A stretch of 64,000 bases of DNA from positions 13,268,144 to 13,332,143 of the forward strand of contig CM055114.1 of the NCBI GenBank assembly GCA_029204225.1, in the 5' to 3' direction. The position numbers were made by a program, and so were the translations under genes. Shown here one piece after another: positions 10,692-20,990 of this stretch. This DNA comes from Diphasiastrum complanatum (lineage: Eukaryota > Streptophyta > Lycopodiopsida > Lycopodiales > Lycopodiaceae). The notes beneath the pieces were generated by a model. The model was not told where the DNA came from. It did no database searches and saw only the letters and a program-made list of their open reading frames with translations. The stretch's first letter is position 1. Every line of letters begins with the position of its first letter.

Positions 10692-11110
10692 TCATGCTCC
10701 ATCTAGAGCTATTTTTGCTTTATGCCTTTCTGGTTTGGCTTTGTTTCTCATCTTGGGAGTTGTCTTCCTTTCTTGTTTTTTGCACTCTTTTAGCTGTGAT
10801 CGAGGCTTGTGTTCTTTAATAGACCCCATTCCTGGAGCACTCTTTTCAGATGGGCTATTTTTTGTGCTCCTGCCTTTATGCTTTTGTCCTGCTTTTCTCC
10901 GTTTTCTTGGAGGCTTGTGTTTTTTTAACATGCCTCTTTCTGTTTGTTGCTTTCCTTTCATAAGTTTTGCACTCTTTTCATAGTGTTGGAGGATTGTGTT
11001 TTCAACACACATCAGTTCTGTTGCGCTCTCTTCGATCAATTTGAACTTCTTATGTTTTGCCCTCTCGTTGCTTGATTTTGAGATCTGTGTTTTTCAACAC
11101 ATCCCCTTTT
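10692..11110 (+). repeat. Degenerate dispersed-unit array
   Basis: Four spaced copies of a motif like GAGGCTTGTGTTYTTYAAYA occur at about 10804, 10911, 10988 and 11081. A second word, GCACTCTTTTnA/C, occurs at about 10780, 10836 and 10968. The minus strand has an open frame of 115 codons rich in Lys, Arg and Gln. It lies just beyond a primer-binding site, but I recognise no domain, and its composition follows from the T-rich repeat. Confidence 0.45.
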
Positions 11111-11159
11111 AAGTCATTTATGATGGGAAGTCGTAGCGAAACGAAACAAAACGAATCGA

Positions 11160-11171
11160 GCTCTGATACCA
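11160..11171 (-). promoter_or_regulatory. Retrotransposon primer-binding site, minus strand
   Basis: On minus this reads TGGTATCAGAGC one base after the LTR end. It is preceded (plus-strand sense) by a gaaacgaaac-type leader that is also found next to the site at 54136-54147. Confidence 0.85.
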
Positions 11172-11172
11172 C

Positions 11173-12414
11173 TGAACTCGAAACAAAACAAAATGAAACA
11201 AAATGTGATGAAGGTTGTGATGCCACGAAAATGTTAAATACTGAATATCAACATAAATATGGCATGATATACTCGAAAATGAAGATATGAGCTGATTAAG
11301 TATAAATCTTGAAGAGGCCTATGTCATTTTTCGGGAATGTATCTCCTAAGTACTTGCCTTGTAATTAAGGGCAAGACCTTTAAAAGGAAAAGACATTGTC
11401 TTGGACAACCTTCACTAGGTCGTCCATACAAAACGACTAGATATGAAAAGACATGTTAAACTAGAGTAACTTTAACTCATAGTTAAGTATACCTCCTATG
11501 GTATAGTTGAATGTATTTTTAGTCTAATTGTTAGCTAGACCCTTTCGCAGGAGCGACGCACCTGTTGTTTTAGAGGTGTGTTTGTTCGCCCTGTAGAACA
11601 TATATAGATCTCACACTTCAGTCTCGATCATCGGGAGAGAAGAGTTTATGCTTATGTATGACTAGCTACTCCTAATCTGTAAACTCATTCTGTGTCCATA
11701 ACTATCTTTCTTGATGCGTCTAGTAGTACGTATATTTAGAGTAACATTTCTGATTAGAGAGATTAAACGATCTACAACTAAATCTCAGATTACAACAGCG
11801 GTGGATTAGGCACGTCCAAACGCTCTTCTGCTGACGTCATCATATTATATCAGGAAGCTATACTACATGGTACTTGTTTGATCTTCCTGGTCCTTTGGAG
11901 CGCAAAAAGTTTTGTGTCACGAATAATTTCTTGTCGTGTCGTGTCGTTTGACCTTCTCCTGTTGTTCGTGCATTAGCTACCTTCTGTCTGTTGGACAGTG
12001 CCTTCACGGTGTAGGCCTTAACCTTTTGCTAAGGGACACTTTCGCGATCCTAAAGGTAGTGTCACATTTTTAAGGGCACCTTTCACTTTTTCAAGGGCAC
12101 CTTCACTTTTTTTTGAAAGGCTAAAAACCCAAAGGTAGGCCTGAAAAACATTTTTAAGGCATTTACAGACTATCGTCTTTTTTGCAAAAATGCGACAGTG
12201 TTAGAAAAAGTTTCCAGAATTATTTTCTAAGTGTTTTAGACCTAGTCTTGAATTTTCTTCATGATCTAAAAAATGCAAACTGTGCGACAAAACAATTCAA
12301 AAATGCAAACTAAGCAAAACATAGTTAAAAAATGCAACAGTCCCTAAAAACAACAAAGAAAAAACTAAGAAAAAATACTAAGTCTTTGAAAGATAGAAAA
12401 TCTTAATTTCTTCA
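11173..12414 (-). repeat. Copia LTR, 1242 bp (copy 1), minus strand
   Basis: On minus it begins TGAAGAAATTAAG right behind a GAGAGAGAGC purine tract and the pol stop, and ends TTTCGAGTTCA next to the primer-binding site. The segment 11635-12414 aligns along its length with 54525-55403. About 11220-11630 does not match copy 2. Because a pol 3' end lies on one side and a primer-binding site on the other, this LTR sits between two internal regions, as in a tandem or recombined element. Confidence 0.75.
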
Positions 12415-13915
12415 GCTCTCTCTCAAAGCTGGTATTTTTTTTATTCCTAGGCTTGCACACTGCTTCTCAAAAATTGCCTTGTCAAGAGGCTTTGTGAAAA
12501 TATCAGCCACAATTTGCTTCGTTGGAACAAACTCGGTCCTCAGCTTGTCTTTCTTAACCAGAATTCTTATCAGATAATGCCTGATAGCAATGTGTTTCGT
12601 CTTGGAATGAAATACTGGATCATTCGTCAGATGAATGGCGGATGTGTTATCCATGAATAGTAGCAGCGGCTCATTGGAGTTCTCTCCCAGTCCGTCAAGG
12701 AACTGCTTGAGCCATGTAAGCTCGTTCGCCACCTTGGCTACTGCAACATACTCTGCTTCGCAGGATGATTGTGCAGTTACGGTCTGCTTCCTACTGATCC
12801 ATATCACAACTGCACCAACTGCTATTGTGCACCCTCCTGAGACGCTCTTACAGTCATCTTTCAGGGATGCCCAGCTTGCATCGTTGTAGGATATGGTCTA
12901 GAATCCTTCATGCTGAGAGAAACACAACCCATAATCCTTTGTCTATTGAAGGTATTGTAGAATTCTCTTGCCTATCTTCCAGTGCGTAGGGCCTGGATTG
13001 ATATTAAATTGGCTCATTCTAAAACTTGCATAAGCAATGTCAGGGCGTGTATTATCTGCAAGTACATGAGTGATTCAATTAACCTCTTGTAGGACTGCAT
13101 GGCTTCTTGCTCTTCTGCATTCTGCGGACAGTCTTGCTTGGTCAGAATCGTTCCAGCTACCATCAATGTATTAGCTCCCTTGTAATTTGTGAAAATCATC
13201 AATGATTTTTTGGATGTATCTTGACTGGTGAAAATACAGCTTCCCTTCCAGGCTAGATTGACTATATCTTGGGTTGAGAATAGGCAAGGAAAGAAACCCA
13301 CTACAAAGTTTGAGACGTATGCCTTTATGTTAGATGTGCCATTTGGGCAGATCTTTGAATAGTTTGTTGTTCATCGTTATTTAAATCATAAGAAGAATGA
13401 CTAGGTGTAGTACATGAAGTGGATGGAGTCGAGATAGAGTTGTCTTTGATATTGGCAATCGATGGTTCGTTATCCGAACCAAAAATAAATTCAGGTTTCT
13501 TCATTTTGAAATCATGAAACTTGTCTCCTAGGAAGACTACATCTCTTCTAATAAGTGCCTTGCCAAATTGTAGAACATAGACTTTGTAAGTCTTATGATC
13601 TAATGGATATTCAACTAAATATTGACTTGGTACTAGTTCGGTTGGATTTCTTCCTTAGTTCTGATGAAATTTGAGCATAGTAGACACATCTAAAAACTCC
13701 TAGATGATCTACAGATAAAATTGTACTTGACCAAACCTCCTTAGGGGTTTTATTTTTTACAACCTTGGTACTGTAACGATTTTGAACAAAACAAATTGTT
13801 GCAATTGCCTCTAACAAGATTTATTTGGAAGATTAGCATCAAATAGCATGAATCTTGCTCACTCAACAAGAGTCCAATTCTTTTGTTTGGCTACTCCGTT
13901 CTGCTAAGGACTATA
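12415..13915 (-). mobile_element. Copia pol remnant: integrase, RT end, RNase H
   Basis: Reading minus from 13915: an integrase piece with QNGVAKQKN (third catalytic Glu replaced by Ala-Lys context) and KTPKEVWS (13611-13817). Then an LGDKFHDF-type linker (13440-13550). Then the end of RT (13014-13301, MQSYKRLIESLMYL) and RNase H (12412-12807). RNase H shows CEAEYVAVAKVANELTWLK, MDNTSAIHL, HSKTKHIAIRHYLI and DIFTKPL, ending in PALRES stop just before the LTR. The RT core with its YVDD site is missing, and several stops and frame changes are present. Non-functional. Confidence 0.8.
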
Positions 13916-15541
13916 GCTCAAAGTGTTGGAAAGAGTTGATAATGCAATAATGACAAGTCGAAACTTGTGAACGACTTATCGAGTGCACCAAAATGAGCTT
14001 GCTTTCGTAGTGCATGACTGTGCCTATCAATTTTGAACAAAACATAATGAAAATAGTCACGTTAAATTGTTTAGCAATTTTAAAATCATCAGAGCTAAAG
14101 TGATTGTTAACCAATATTTCTGCACGGAAAATCGGGCTAATATCGAAGTTTAAGTTTGCAATAATTGAAAAACCCGGCATGTGAAACCCGATTATTAGAG
14201 AAAAATCGGCACAAATTTGCCTTAGAATTGGGTCCCAACCCACCCTAAAGTGGCTAGACACAGTTTAAAAGTAAGAAACTGACATTCGAAAAAATCGTCC
14301 AAAATATTTTGTGGTCAAGTTCTGTAAGACCGAGCCAAAAGTGTCGGTCCACCTAGAATTGGGTCCCAACCCGTCCTAAATGAGGCTAGAGCAAATTTGC
14401 GGCCTTAGAAATGACCGGTAAATATTTTACGGTTTTTCAAAAAAATGGCCAGTTGTAAAAAAATAGCCGGTATGACCGTGCTAAAATCTCACCATGTACT
14501 GAGTCCATTGTTACTAATATATGGTCACTCAGTGTATTTTTCAGGGAAACCATGTTGTCGTGGGAGCCCTAGTCATGAATGCCAAAAAAGTCAACCACAG
14601 AAGAAAAAATTGAGAAAGAGAAGTTTCGGGTAAAAAAGGGACCGGAAAATATGGATTCAGTGTCAAGGAGTCACAGAAACCCTAACGGCAAAGTTTTGGC
14701 AATTTACGGACAATTAACGAAATGTGTGGGCCAAGTGGTTACCCAACAGGCCAAAAACCCAGACAAATGAGCAGTAGGCGCACGACCGTTGAAAAAAACG
14801 AAGAAAGGTAAAAAATGAAGGTACTCAAAGCAAAATGAGGGCCGCCTACAAAAAAATAGGGGTTGAAAAAGGGCCTCACCCAAAATTTGGATATTAAATG
14901 CCAAAACACCTTGGAGGCTATAAAAATTGGGAGGTACACTCACTAGCCATTGACATTTTGGGCTTGTAGGGTGTACAAAAGGAGAAACTTGAATGGCCTC
15001 CCTAGCCTTTGACAAAAATGGCATCTTGGCTAGTTTTGGAAGAGGGCCTTGAATGCACCACTCCCCCACTCTCTTATGGAGGCCACTAGGTGTACTATCA
15101 AATGGGTTGAGGACAAATGGCAAAGAGGGCTTGAAGGGCATGAAAATTGGCAAAGCCTCATTTTGAAGTGGGACACTTGGGATTTCCTATAAAAAAGAGC
15201 CAACTCTTTGTATTTGTTGTTAGTGTCTTTGGATGTTAGTACTTTGGTGTGTTAGTAATTTTAAGAGTTGGTATATTTGGGAGTTGAATGTGGAGAGCTT
15301 GTTTGTTTGAGAGAATTCAATGTTGATTAGTTCCCCTTTGTTATTATGAATGCTTGTTGCTCAATGCTAGTGTTTGAATGGTTGCTTGAGGTTAGTTCCA
15401 ATTCGTAGTTAGTTGTATGATGGCAGTAACACCTCACTGAATAAGGAGTGATGTTTGTAGCTTTGTAATGGTGTGGATGAGATTGTTAGGGTTCTAACAA
15501 ATGCTTGATTGAGAGTGGAGTGAGGATATTCACTCCTTATT
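13916..15541. other. Non-coding stretch, possible LTR with TATA box
   Basis: No protein motif. A phrase aattgggtcccaaccc followed by a cctaaa block occurs twice (about 14226 and 14347). The sequence gcatgactgtgcctatcaattt (about 14011) recurs near 55518. CCTATAAAAAA at 15186-15196, followed by repeated gttagt words, resembles a retrotransposon promoter and its transcribed leader. Copia copy A begins abruptly at 15542. Confidence 0.4.
15186..15196 (+). promoter_or_regulatory. TATA-box-like element
   Basis: CCTATAAAAAAG in a region without coding potential. It does not match the LTR of copia copy A downstream, so it would belong to another, unrecognised element. Confidence 0.3.
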
Positions 15542-18090
15542 GTGGTTGGATCATTTATGGTCAAAGACCAAAGCGCATTTTTGGATGATTCATGGTTTCT
15601 TGATTCTGGAGCAGCTCAACACATGACCAATCAATGTGAGATTTTCAACTCCTACACACCTTACAGCACAAAGAAATTTGTTCATCTTGGTGACAATAGT
15701 ACTCACACTATTGAAGGTGAAGGTACTATAAGATTGCGATTCCATCATGATCAATTCAGACTAATATCAAATGTTTTTATATGTCCCTAAACTCTCTACA
15801 AATATGTTATCAGTAAGTAGAATTATAGATTTAGGTCATAAGGTAGAATTCAAATCTGATCAATGCAAAATTATTGATAGAAGTAATAAGATCCTTGCAC
15901 TCGGCAAGAGGCGAAGATACTTATATAGATTAGCACATTGTTATTCTGATTCTAGTCAAGACTTGAAAACCTTTGTTCTTGTCAATGAAGCATTACTATG
16001 ACATCATCGCTTAGGACACTTGAATTATGCATCTGTTTTGAACATGTCCAAACAATCCCTAGTTCTTAATCTTGACTATCCTTTTGGTAAGGTCGATCTT
16101 CATGTCTGTCATAGCTACATATTTGGAAAGCAGACTAGGATTCCTTTTAGATCAAGTCATAGGCATGCAGCAAAAGGCATGTTAGATGTTGTTCATACAT
16201 ATATATGTGGACCTATGCAAATTCCTTCATTACTAGATGCAAAGTATTTCATTACCTTTATTGACTAATTCTCCAGAAGAACAACTATTTATTTCATTAA
16301 ATAGAAATCAGAGGCTTTCATCAAGTTCAGACAATTCAAAGAGCATGTTGAGAATCAAATTGGCAAAAGAATCAAAGCATTGAGGTCATATAACATGGGA
16401 GAATACATCTCCATTGAATTCAAGGAGTACTACCTTAACAATGACATTGAACAACAATACATTACCTCCTATTCGCCTTAGTCAAATGGTCTTGTTGAGA
16501 GAAAGAACAGAACCTTAGTTGAATCGACAAAGTGCATGTTATCACATGTGACACTTCTGAAGTCCTTCTGAACTGAAGCTGTTTTTACAGCAACCTATAT
16601 TCAAAATAGATGTCCTACTAAAGGTCTCTCAGACAAACACCATTCGAAGTTTGGACAGGTACCAAACCTTCTCTATCAAACTTATGAGTTTTTGGATGTA
16701 CTGCTTTTGCACAGCTACCTCGTAATCTCATAAAGAAACTCGACTTCCAGAGTATTAAATGTATTTTCATCAGCTACACTACTTCAGATCAAGCCTACAA
16801 GTTGTTTGATCCCATCGAGTCGAAGATATTCACTAGCCAGGATGTCATCCTCATCGAAGATCAGTTTTAAGACCTCAAAGGAAAAGACAGTGCCCATGTA
16901 GCTGACCTGTCAGATTCTCTTAACATATTGAACTTTCTAGTTCTCCAATCGACTATTCCCATTGAAAGTCCAAGCTCATCTACTCTCGACGAACACCATA
17001 TCAACGACAAATCAGAAGATGATGATGTTGCAATTCAGCAAGTACAATATGATGAAAATGATCAACTTCCTCTATTACCCAGAAGATCTTCAAGAACTAG
17101 CATATCACCTCACCGATACATCGATGAGCCTGCAGCCTATCTTGTTTGCGAGCCGACGACTGTGCAAGAAGCACCTATTACCCATAAGATCTTCAAGAAC
17201 TAGCATATCACCTCACCGATATATCGATGAGCCTGCAGCCTATCTTGTTTGCGAGCCGACGACTGTGCAAGAAGCACTCAGTCAGCCTGATTCAGATCTC
17301 TAAAAAGGAGTATTCATCTCTTATCAAAAACTAGACATGGACAATTGTTGAATTACCTACTAGCAGAAACGTAGTTGATTGCAAATGGATTTTCAAAGTC
17401 AAGTACAATGCAAATGAAAGCATCAACAAGAGAAATGTATGACTTGTCGCCAGAGATTTTTCTCAGGTATACAACGTCGATTACACTGAGACCTTCAGTC
17501 TAGTAGTGATGCTATCATTTGCTGCTGCAGCAGATTTGAAAATACATCAAATGGATGTACATACATCATATCTCAATGGAGTTATTGAAGAAGGCATTTA
17601 CATGGTACAACCCGAAGGTTATATTATTGAGGGTAAACACAATCATGTGTGTAAATTCCATAAGACACTTTATGGCTTAAAGCAATCTGTTCGAGCATGG
17701 TTTGAAAGGATCAATACTTTTCTTATTGATCACGGCTACATGCCAAGCTCTTCATATTCTAATGTTTACTTCAAAGCAGTGCAACAGTCTTTTATCATTA
17801 TCACTCTATATGTGGATGAAACATTGATTTTAAGCAACAGTACCAATCCGATAAAAGAGGCCAAGACAATGCTATCTTCCGAATTCGACATGACTAATTT
17901 GGGCGAAGCTCATTTCTGCCTTAGTATACAAATCCATAGAGACAGAAAATAGAAGTTAGTATACATTACACAACAGATGTACATCTACAATATGTTAGTC
18001 AGATATAATTTGATTAATTGCAAGTTAGCTCTCTCACCAATGGAACCAGATCTCAAAGTGTCAAAGGTCCAGTGTCCTCAAGCAATTTAG
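15542..18090 (+). mobile_element. Copia copy A, decayed polyprotein (protease, integrase, RT)
   Basis: In order: protease with WFLDSGAAQHMT (15590-15640); GAG-pre-integrase with RLGHLNYASVLNMS (16005-16050) and the CHSYIFGKQTRIPF zinc region; integrase with VVHTYICGP (16185), a stop in place of Asp/Glu at FID-stop-FSRR (16265) and NGLVERKN (16485); linker; RT with QMDVHTSYLNG (17545) and LYVDETLIL (17805). Many stops and frame changes. RT residue two of the YVDD pair is Glu. Gag, RNase H and the 5' LTR are absent, and coding similarity ends at about 18087. Same family as copy B on the other strand at 56314-59870. Confidence 0.85.
17072..17277 (+). repeat. 103-bp tandem duplication inside copia copy A
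   Basis: The block 17072-17174 is repeated at 17175-17277 with only about two base differences. Because 103 is not a multiple of three, it shifts the frame, so the same peptide (SISPHRYIDEPAAYLV) appears in two frames. Copy B has a single version. Confidence 0.9.
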
Positions 18091-18568
18091 GATTTGTGAG
18101 TAAAAATACAGAGTCGCATTTTTCACATTTTTCAAAGTGCCTCAAATGTTAAGGAAATGATTATGGCAAAGTGTGGGGCTACCCCAATATTAAGGAAATG
18201 AGATTTTATGACACTGTCATCTTTTTCACAAAAAGTCGACATTGTCGCTATTTTTTGCGACATTGTCGCATGTGACAGTTTTAGTTCATTTATGTAGAGT
18301 GACAGTTTTAGTTCATTTGCAGACAGACTGTTTACGACCAATTATCACCACTTATCAGCAATTATGTTTTAGAAGGAACTAGATGAATGCCAGCGGACTC
18401 CAGCCAGCTAGCAGTCGCATTTGAGAACCTAAACACTTAGTATAAATCAGATGTCCATACATCTCAATTACGATCTGAAAGTCTTGTATAAATCAGATGT
18501 TCATACATCTCAATTAAGATCTGAAAGTCCTGAATCAACATTGTAAATTGTGAAGGAGTTGAGTGTTA
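18091..18568 (+). repeat. Partial LTR of copia copy A
   Basis: The phrase gacagtttt-gttcatttgcagacagactgttta (about 18296-18335) matches the minus-strand LTR of copy B near 56150-56190, as do the following atgaatgccagc and cttagtataaat phrases. The element's RNase H region and LTR start are deleted, so RT sequence is joined almost directly to LTR. A 28-30 bp piece with gtgacagttttagttcattt is itself doubled at about 18268-18318. Confidence 0.65.
18441..18532 (+). promoter_or_regulatory. Tandemly doubled TATA-box segment in the LTR
   Basis: Two 46-bp units (18441-18486 and 18487-18532) each start TATAAATCAGATGT and continue catacatctcaatta-gatctgaaagtc. Copy B has only one TATAAAT (minus strand, about 56020-56030). 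Confidence 0.75.
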
Positions 18569-19440
18569 TTACACAACGCTTCCTACGCTCTCATCAAGCA
18601 GATCTTTTGCAATCAATTGTAAAAACTTTCGAATAGTGTTATCAGTTGAAAAATGTCCACCTCCCATCCCATCATGTGAACACATGATTAGATCAGGTAC
18701 TTCATGTGGCAAAACACATCTTCTTAGAATATCATCCATTCTACAACGATACAATTGGCATGCAATCAATCGATAAGGTTGTGCCTTAACAATCAATTAT
18801 TTCTTTTGAACTTTTGTCAAAGAGTCGTTAGGTTGGCCTAACATAAGATATTCAACAATATCTCCTGCCCACTCAAGTAGTGCTTCAACATAAAATAATA
18901 CAACATCCAGTAGTTCATCATCCACTTCAATGTTGACTAGTGTGGTCTGGATTTTTGAGACATTATCGGCAAGATAATGCTGTTTACCTTTTCAAACCAT
19001 GACTCAAAAATCAAATTCAGTTATTAATAGTAGACATTTTGCAATGTGTCCCGTATTGCATGTCTTGTTTACTAGATAACACAATGGATGATGGTCGGTA
19101 TAAAATGCAAAATGTGTTGTCATTAGATAATGTCAAATACAACTTCATTGAAAATATCATGGCCAACGCTTCTCGTTCTGTTGTAGAGTAATTCTTCTAA
19201 GAATCAGTAAGCTGTTGACTAGCAAATATGATAGGATAGTCTTTTTTATATTCTCTTGGTTGCATCAAAATTGATCCAATAATATTTTTTGATGTATCAG
19301 TATGAACATGAAATTCAATTGTGCAGTTTGGAGCTCGTAGAATTGGTGCAGAAGCTAAAGCTTTCTTTAATATTTCAAAAGCTTCCAACGCCTCAATCGT
19401 TTAAATAGGTACAATGGTCAACTTATATATAGGTTGTGCT
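18569..19440 (-). mobile_element. Ty3/gypsy fragment: RT end, RNase H, integrase zinc domain
   Basis: On minus from 19440: FADLAQPIYKLT at the RT/RNase H join, then FEILKKALASAPIL and FHVHTDTSKNIIGSILMQP (19197-19388), the gypsy RNase H start. A decayed stretch full of stops follows. Then DDILRRCVLPHEVPDLI and GGHFSTDNTIRKFLQ (18569-18796), the H2C2 zinc-binding domain of gypsy integrase. The integrase catalytic core is missing. The right end abuts the 75-bp LTR-like sequence at 19461. Confidence 0.8.
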
Positions 19441-19460
19441 AAGTCTGCAAAGAACAAAAT

Positions 19461-19535
19461 TGACGGGATTTGATCTACTGTTCTTCTCTGACCATAGTGA
19501 AAATGAAAGGCCGTCATCCCATCAGAGAAAAGACA
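19461..19535 (-). repeat. 75-bp LTR-like sequence, copy 1
   Basis: On minus it starts TGTCTTTTCTCTGATGGGAT and ends AAATCCCGTCA: TG...CA ends, 75 bp, colinear with the plus-strand copy at 22493-22567 at about 85-90 percent identity by eye. The flanks differ, so no target-site duplication can be shown, and there is no primer-binding site on this copy. Confidence 0.6.
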
Positions 19536-20151
19536 ATGATGACAAAAGAATTTTGGAATACTTAGAAAACGGAACATAGATTAGTTCTGATTTATTTGAA
19601 GTCAATATAGGTGTCGTAGACAACCATATAGAGAATACGAACAATTAGGCATATGAGACAGCCGTGCTCTTCTCTATTACTGACAAAATAAAAGTGAATC
19701 AGTTAGGCATCAATAATTGCCATACATTTTTTCATTTAAGGAGTTATTGACAGTAGAGGAGAAAAAATAAGATACATTCAAGCATGAATACAACTGATGA
19801 GAAGAATAGCGAATCTGTATATTAAATGTTGTAATAACAGCTATCAAAAGTTTACTTGTTTTGCTTTATTACATTTGTGTTTATTGTTGTTTATATTCTT
19901 TTCTCTCTCTCTCATTGACACTCTTTTGTTTTTTTTTTCATCAGAGTTAAAAGTTTTCAATAGCTCGTAGACCTTTTCAAAAGAGAGCATAAGAAAGCTT
20001 CTCAAAGAGAGTAAATCTATTTAAAAGGGTGTAAAGCTTGGAGTAGGGCTTGGAGTAAAGTAAATGAAAACCTTGATGACTCTCTATCCTTTTATCTCTC
20101 TCATTGACACTCTTTTGTTTCCCTTTCATTAGAGTTAAAGTAGTTTGAGTA

Positions 20152-20154
<3 letters not shown>
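19536..20154. other. Non-coding, with CT-rich repeat units
   Basis: No coding motif. A short (TC)n at about 19902-19913 is followed by attgacactcttttg, a phrase that recurs at 20103 and, slightly changed, at 20248. Confidence 0.5.

Positions 20155-20247
<93 letters not shown>
20155..20247 (+). repeat. (CT)n microsatellite, about 46 units
   Basis: Uninterrupted CT dinucleotides, preceded by gtttgagtaaag and followed by catcgacactcttt. Three CT tracts in this neighbourhood share the same following phrase. Confidence 0.95.
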
Positions 20248-20250
<3 letters not shown>

Positions 20251-20990
20251 GACACTCTTTTTCCTCACTTTTATCACAGTATCCTCAGTTTGGAGTAAAG
20301 GGGTAAAGCTTTTGAAACAAAGCTTTTGGAGACAAGGTGATTGTTTACTGTGAATTTTGTTTCTTTGTTTTGTTGAAATTTTGTTGTTTTGTTTTGTTAA
20401 ATTATTGCTGCTTTGTTTGTGGGTATTTTCTTGCAATTGAAACTTTCTAAAATAATGTGAAAAGCATATCTACAGCTTGATAAAGATAAACGTTTTAAAA
20501 TCATAAAAACAAGTAAGACAGCTGAAAAGGGCTTTAGTGTTTAGAGTTTAGATTAAAGGATTTATAGAAAGAATATAGATGAGGACATGATATAAAGAGA
20601 TTTAGGGTAAAAGATTTAAATTAAAGATTTAGAATCAATGGATCAGAGGCAAGGATTATCAGAGAAAAATTGAATAAAAAGGGGATAAAGTTTATGTTTA
20701 GGTTTGTGGTTATAGTTGATTTTATGTTTTACGTTTATCATTGTTATCTTAATCGTAGTTCATTTTTGATATGCAAATGTCTGACCTCCATCTTTTTAAA
20801 AAGGATGAGAATCAACAACCAGCCAACCACTAGCCTACTAGAGAACGTAAATCCTTGTATAAGGCCAAAACTACTGAGTGGAAGGCTAAGAGCGATAAAA
20901 GAGGGATCAAGACCGAGTTGATGACCATGAACTACAAGTTAAATTCCGCCAGGACACTGTAGAAGAACCTAAGCCTGCGCATGACATGCC
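20248..20990. other. Non-coding AT-rich stretch
   Basis: No motif up to about 20880, where a highly decayed lead-in to the gypsy pol on plus begins. Words like ggagtaaag and gtaaagctt are repeated near 20020-20055 and 20290-20315. Confidence 0.45.

Noticed and set aside
20101-20436. Open frames on minus with long Arg-Glu repeats
   Set aside because: These are translations of the CT/GA microsatellite only. The same applies to 25966-26226.
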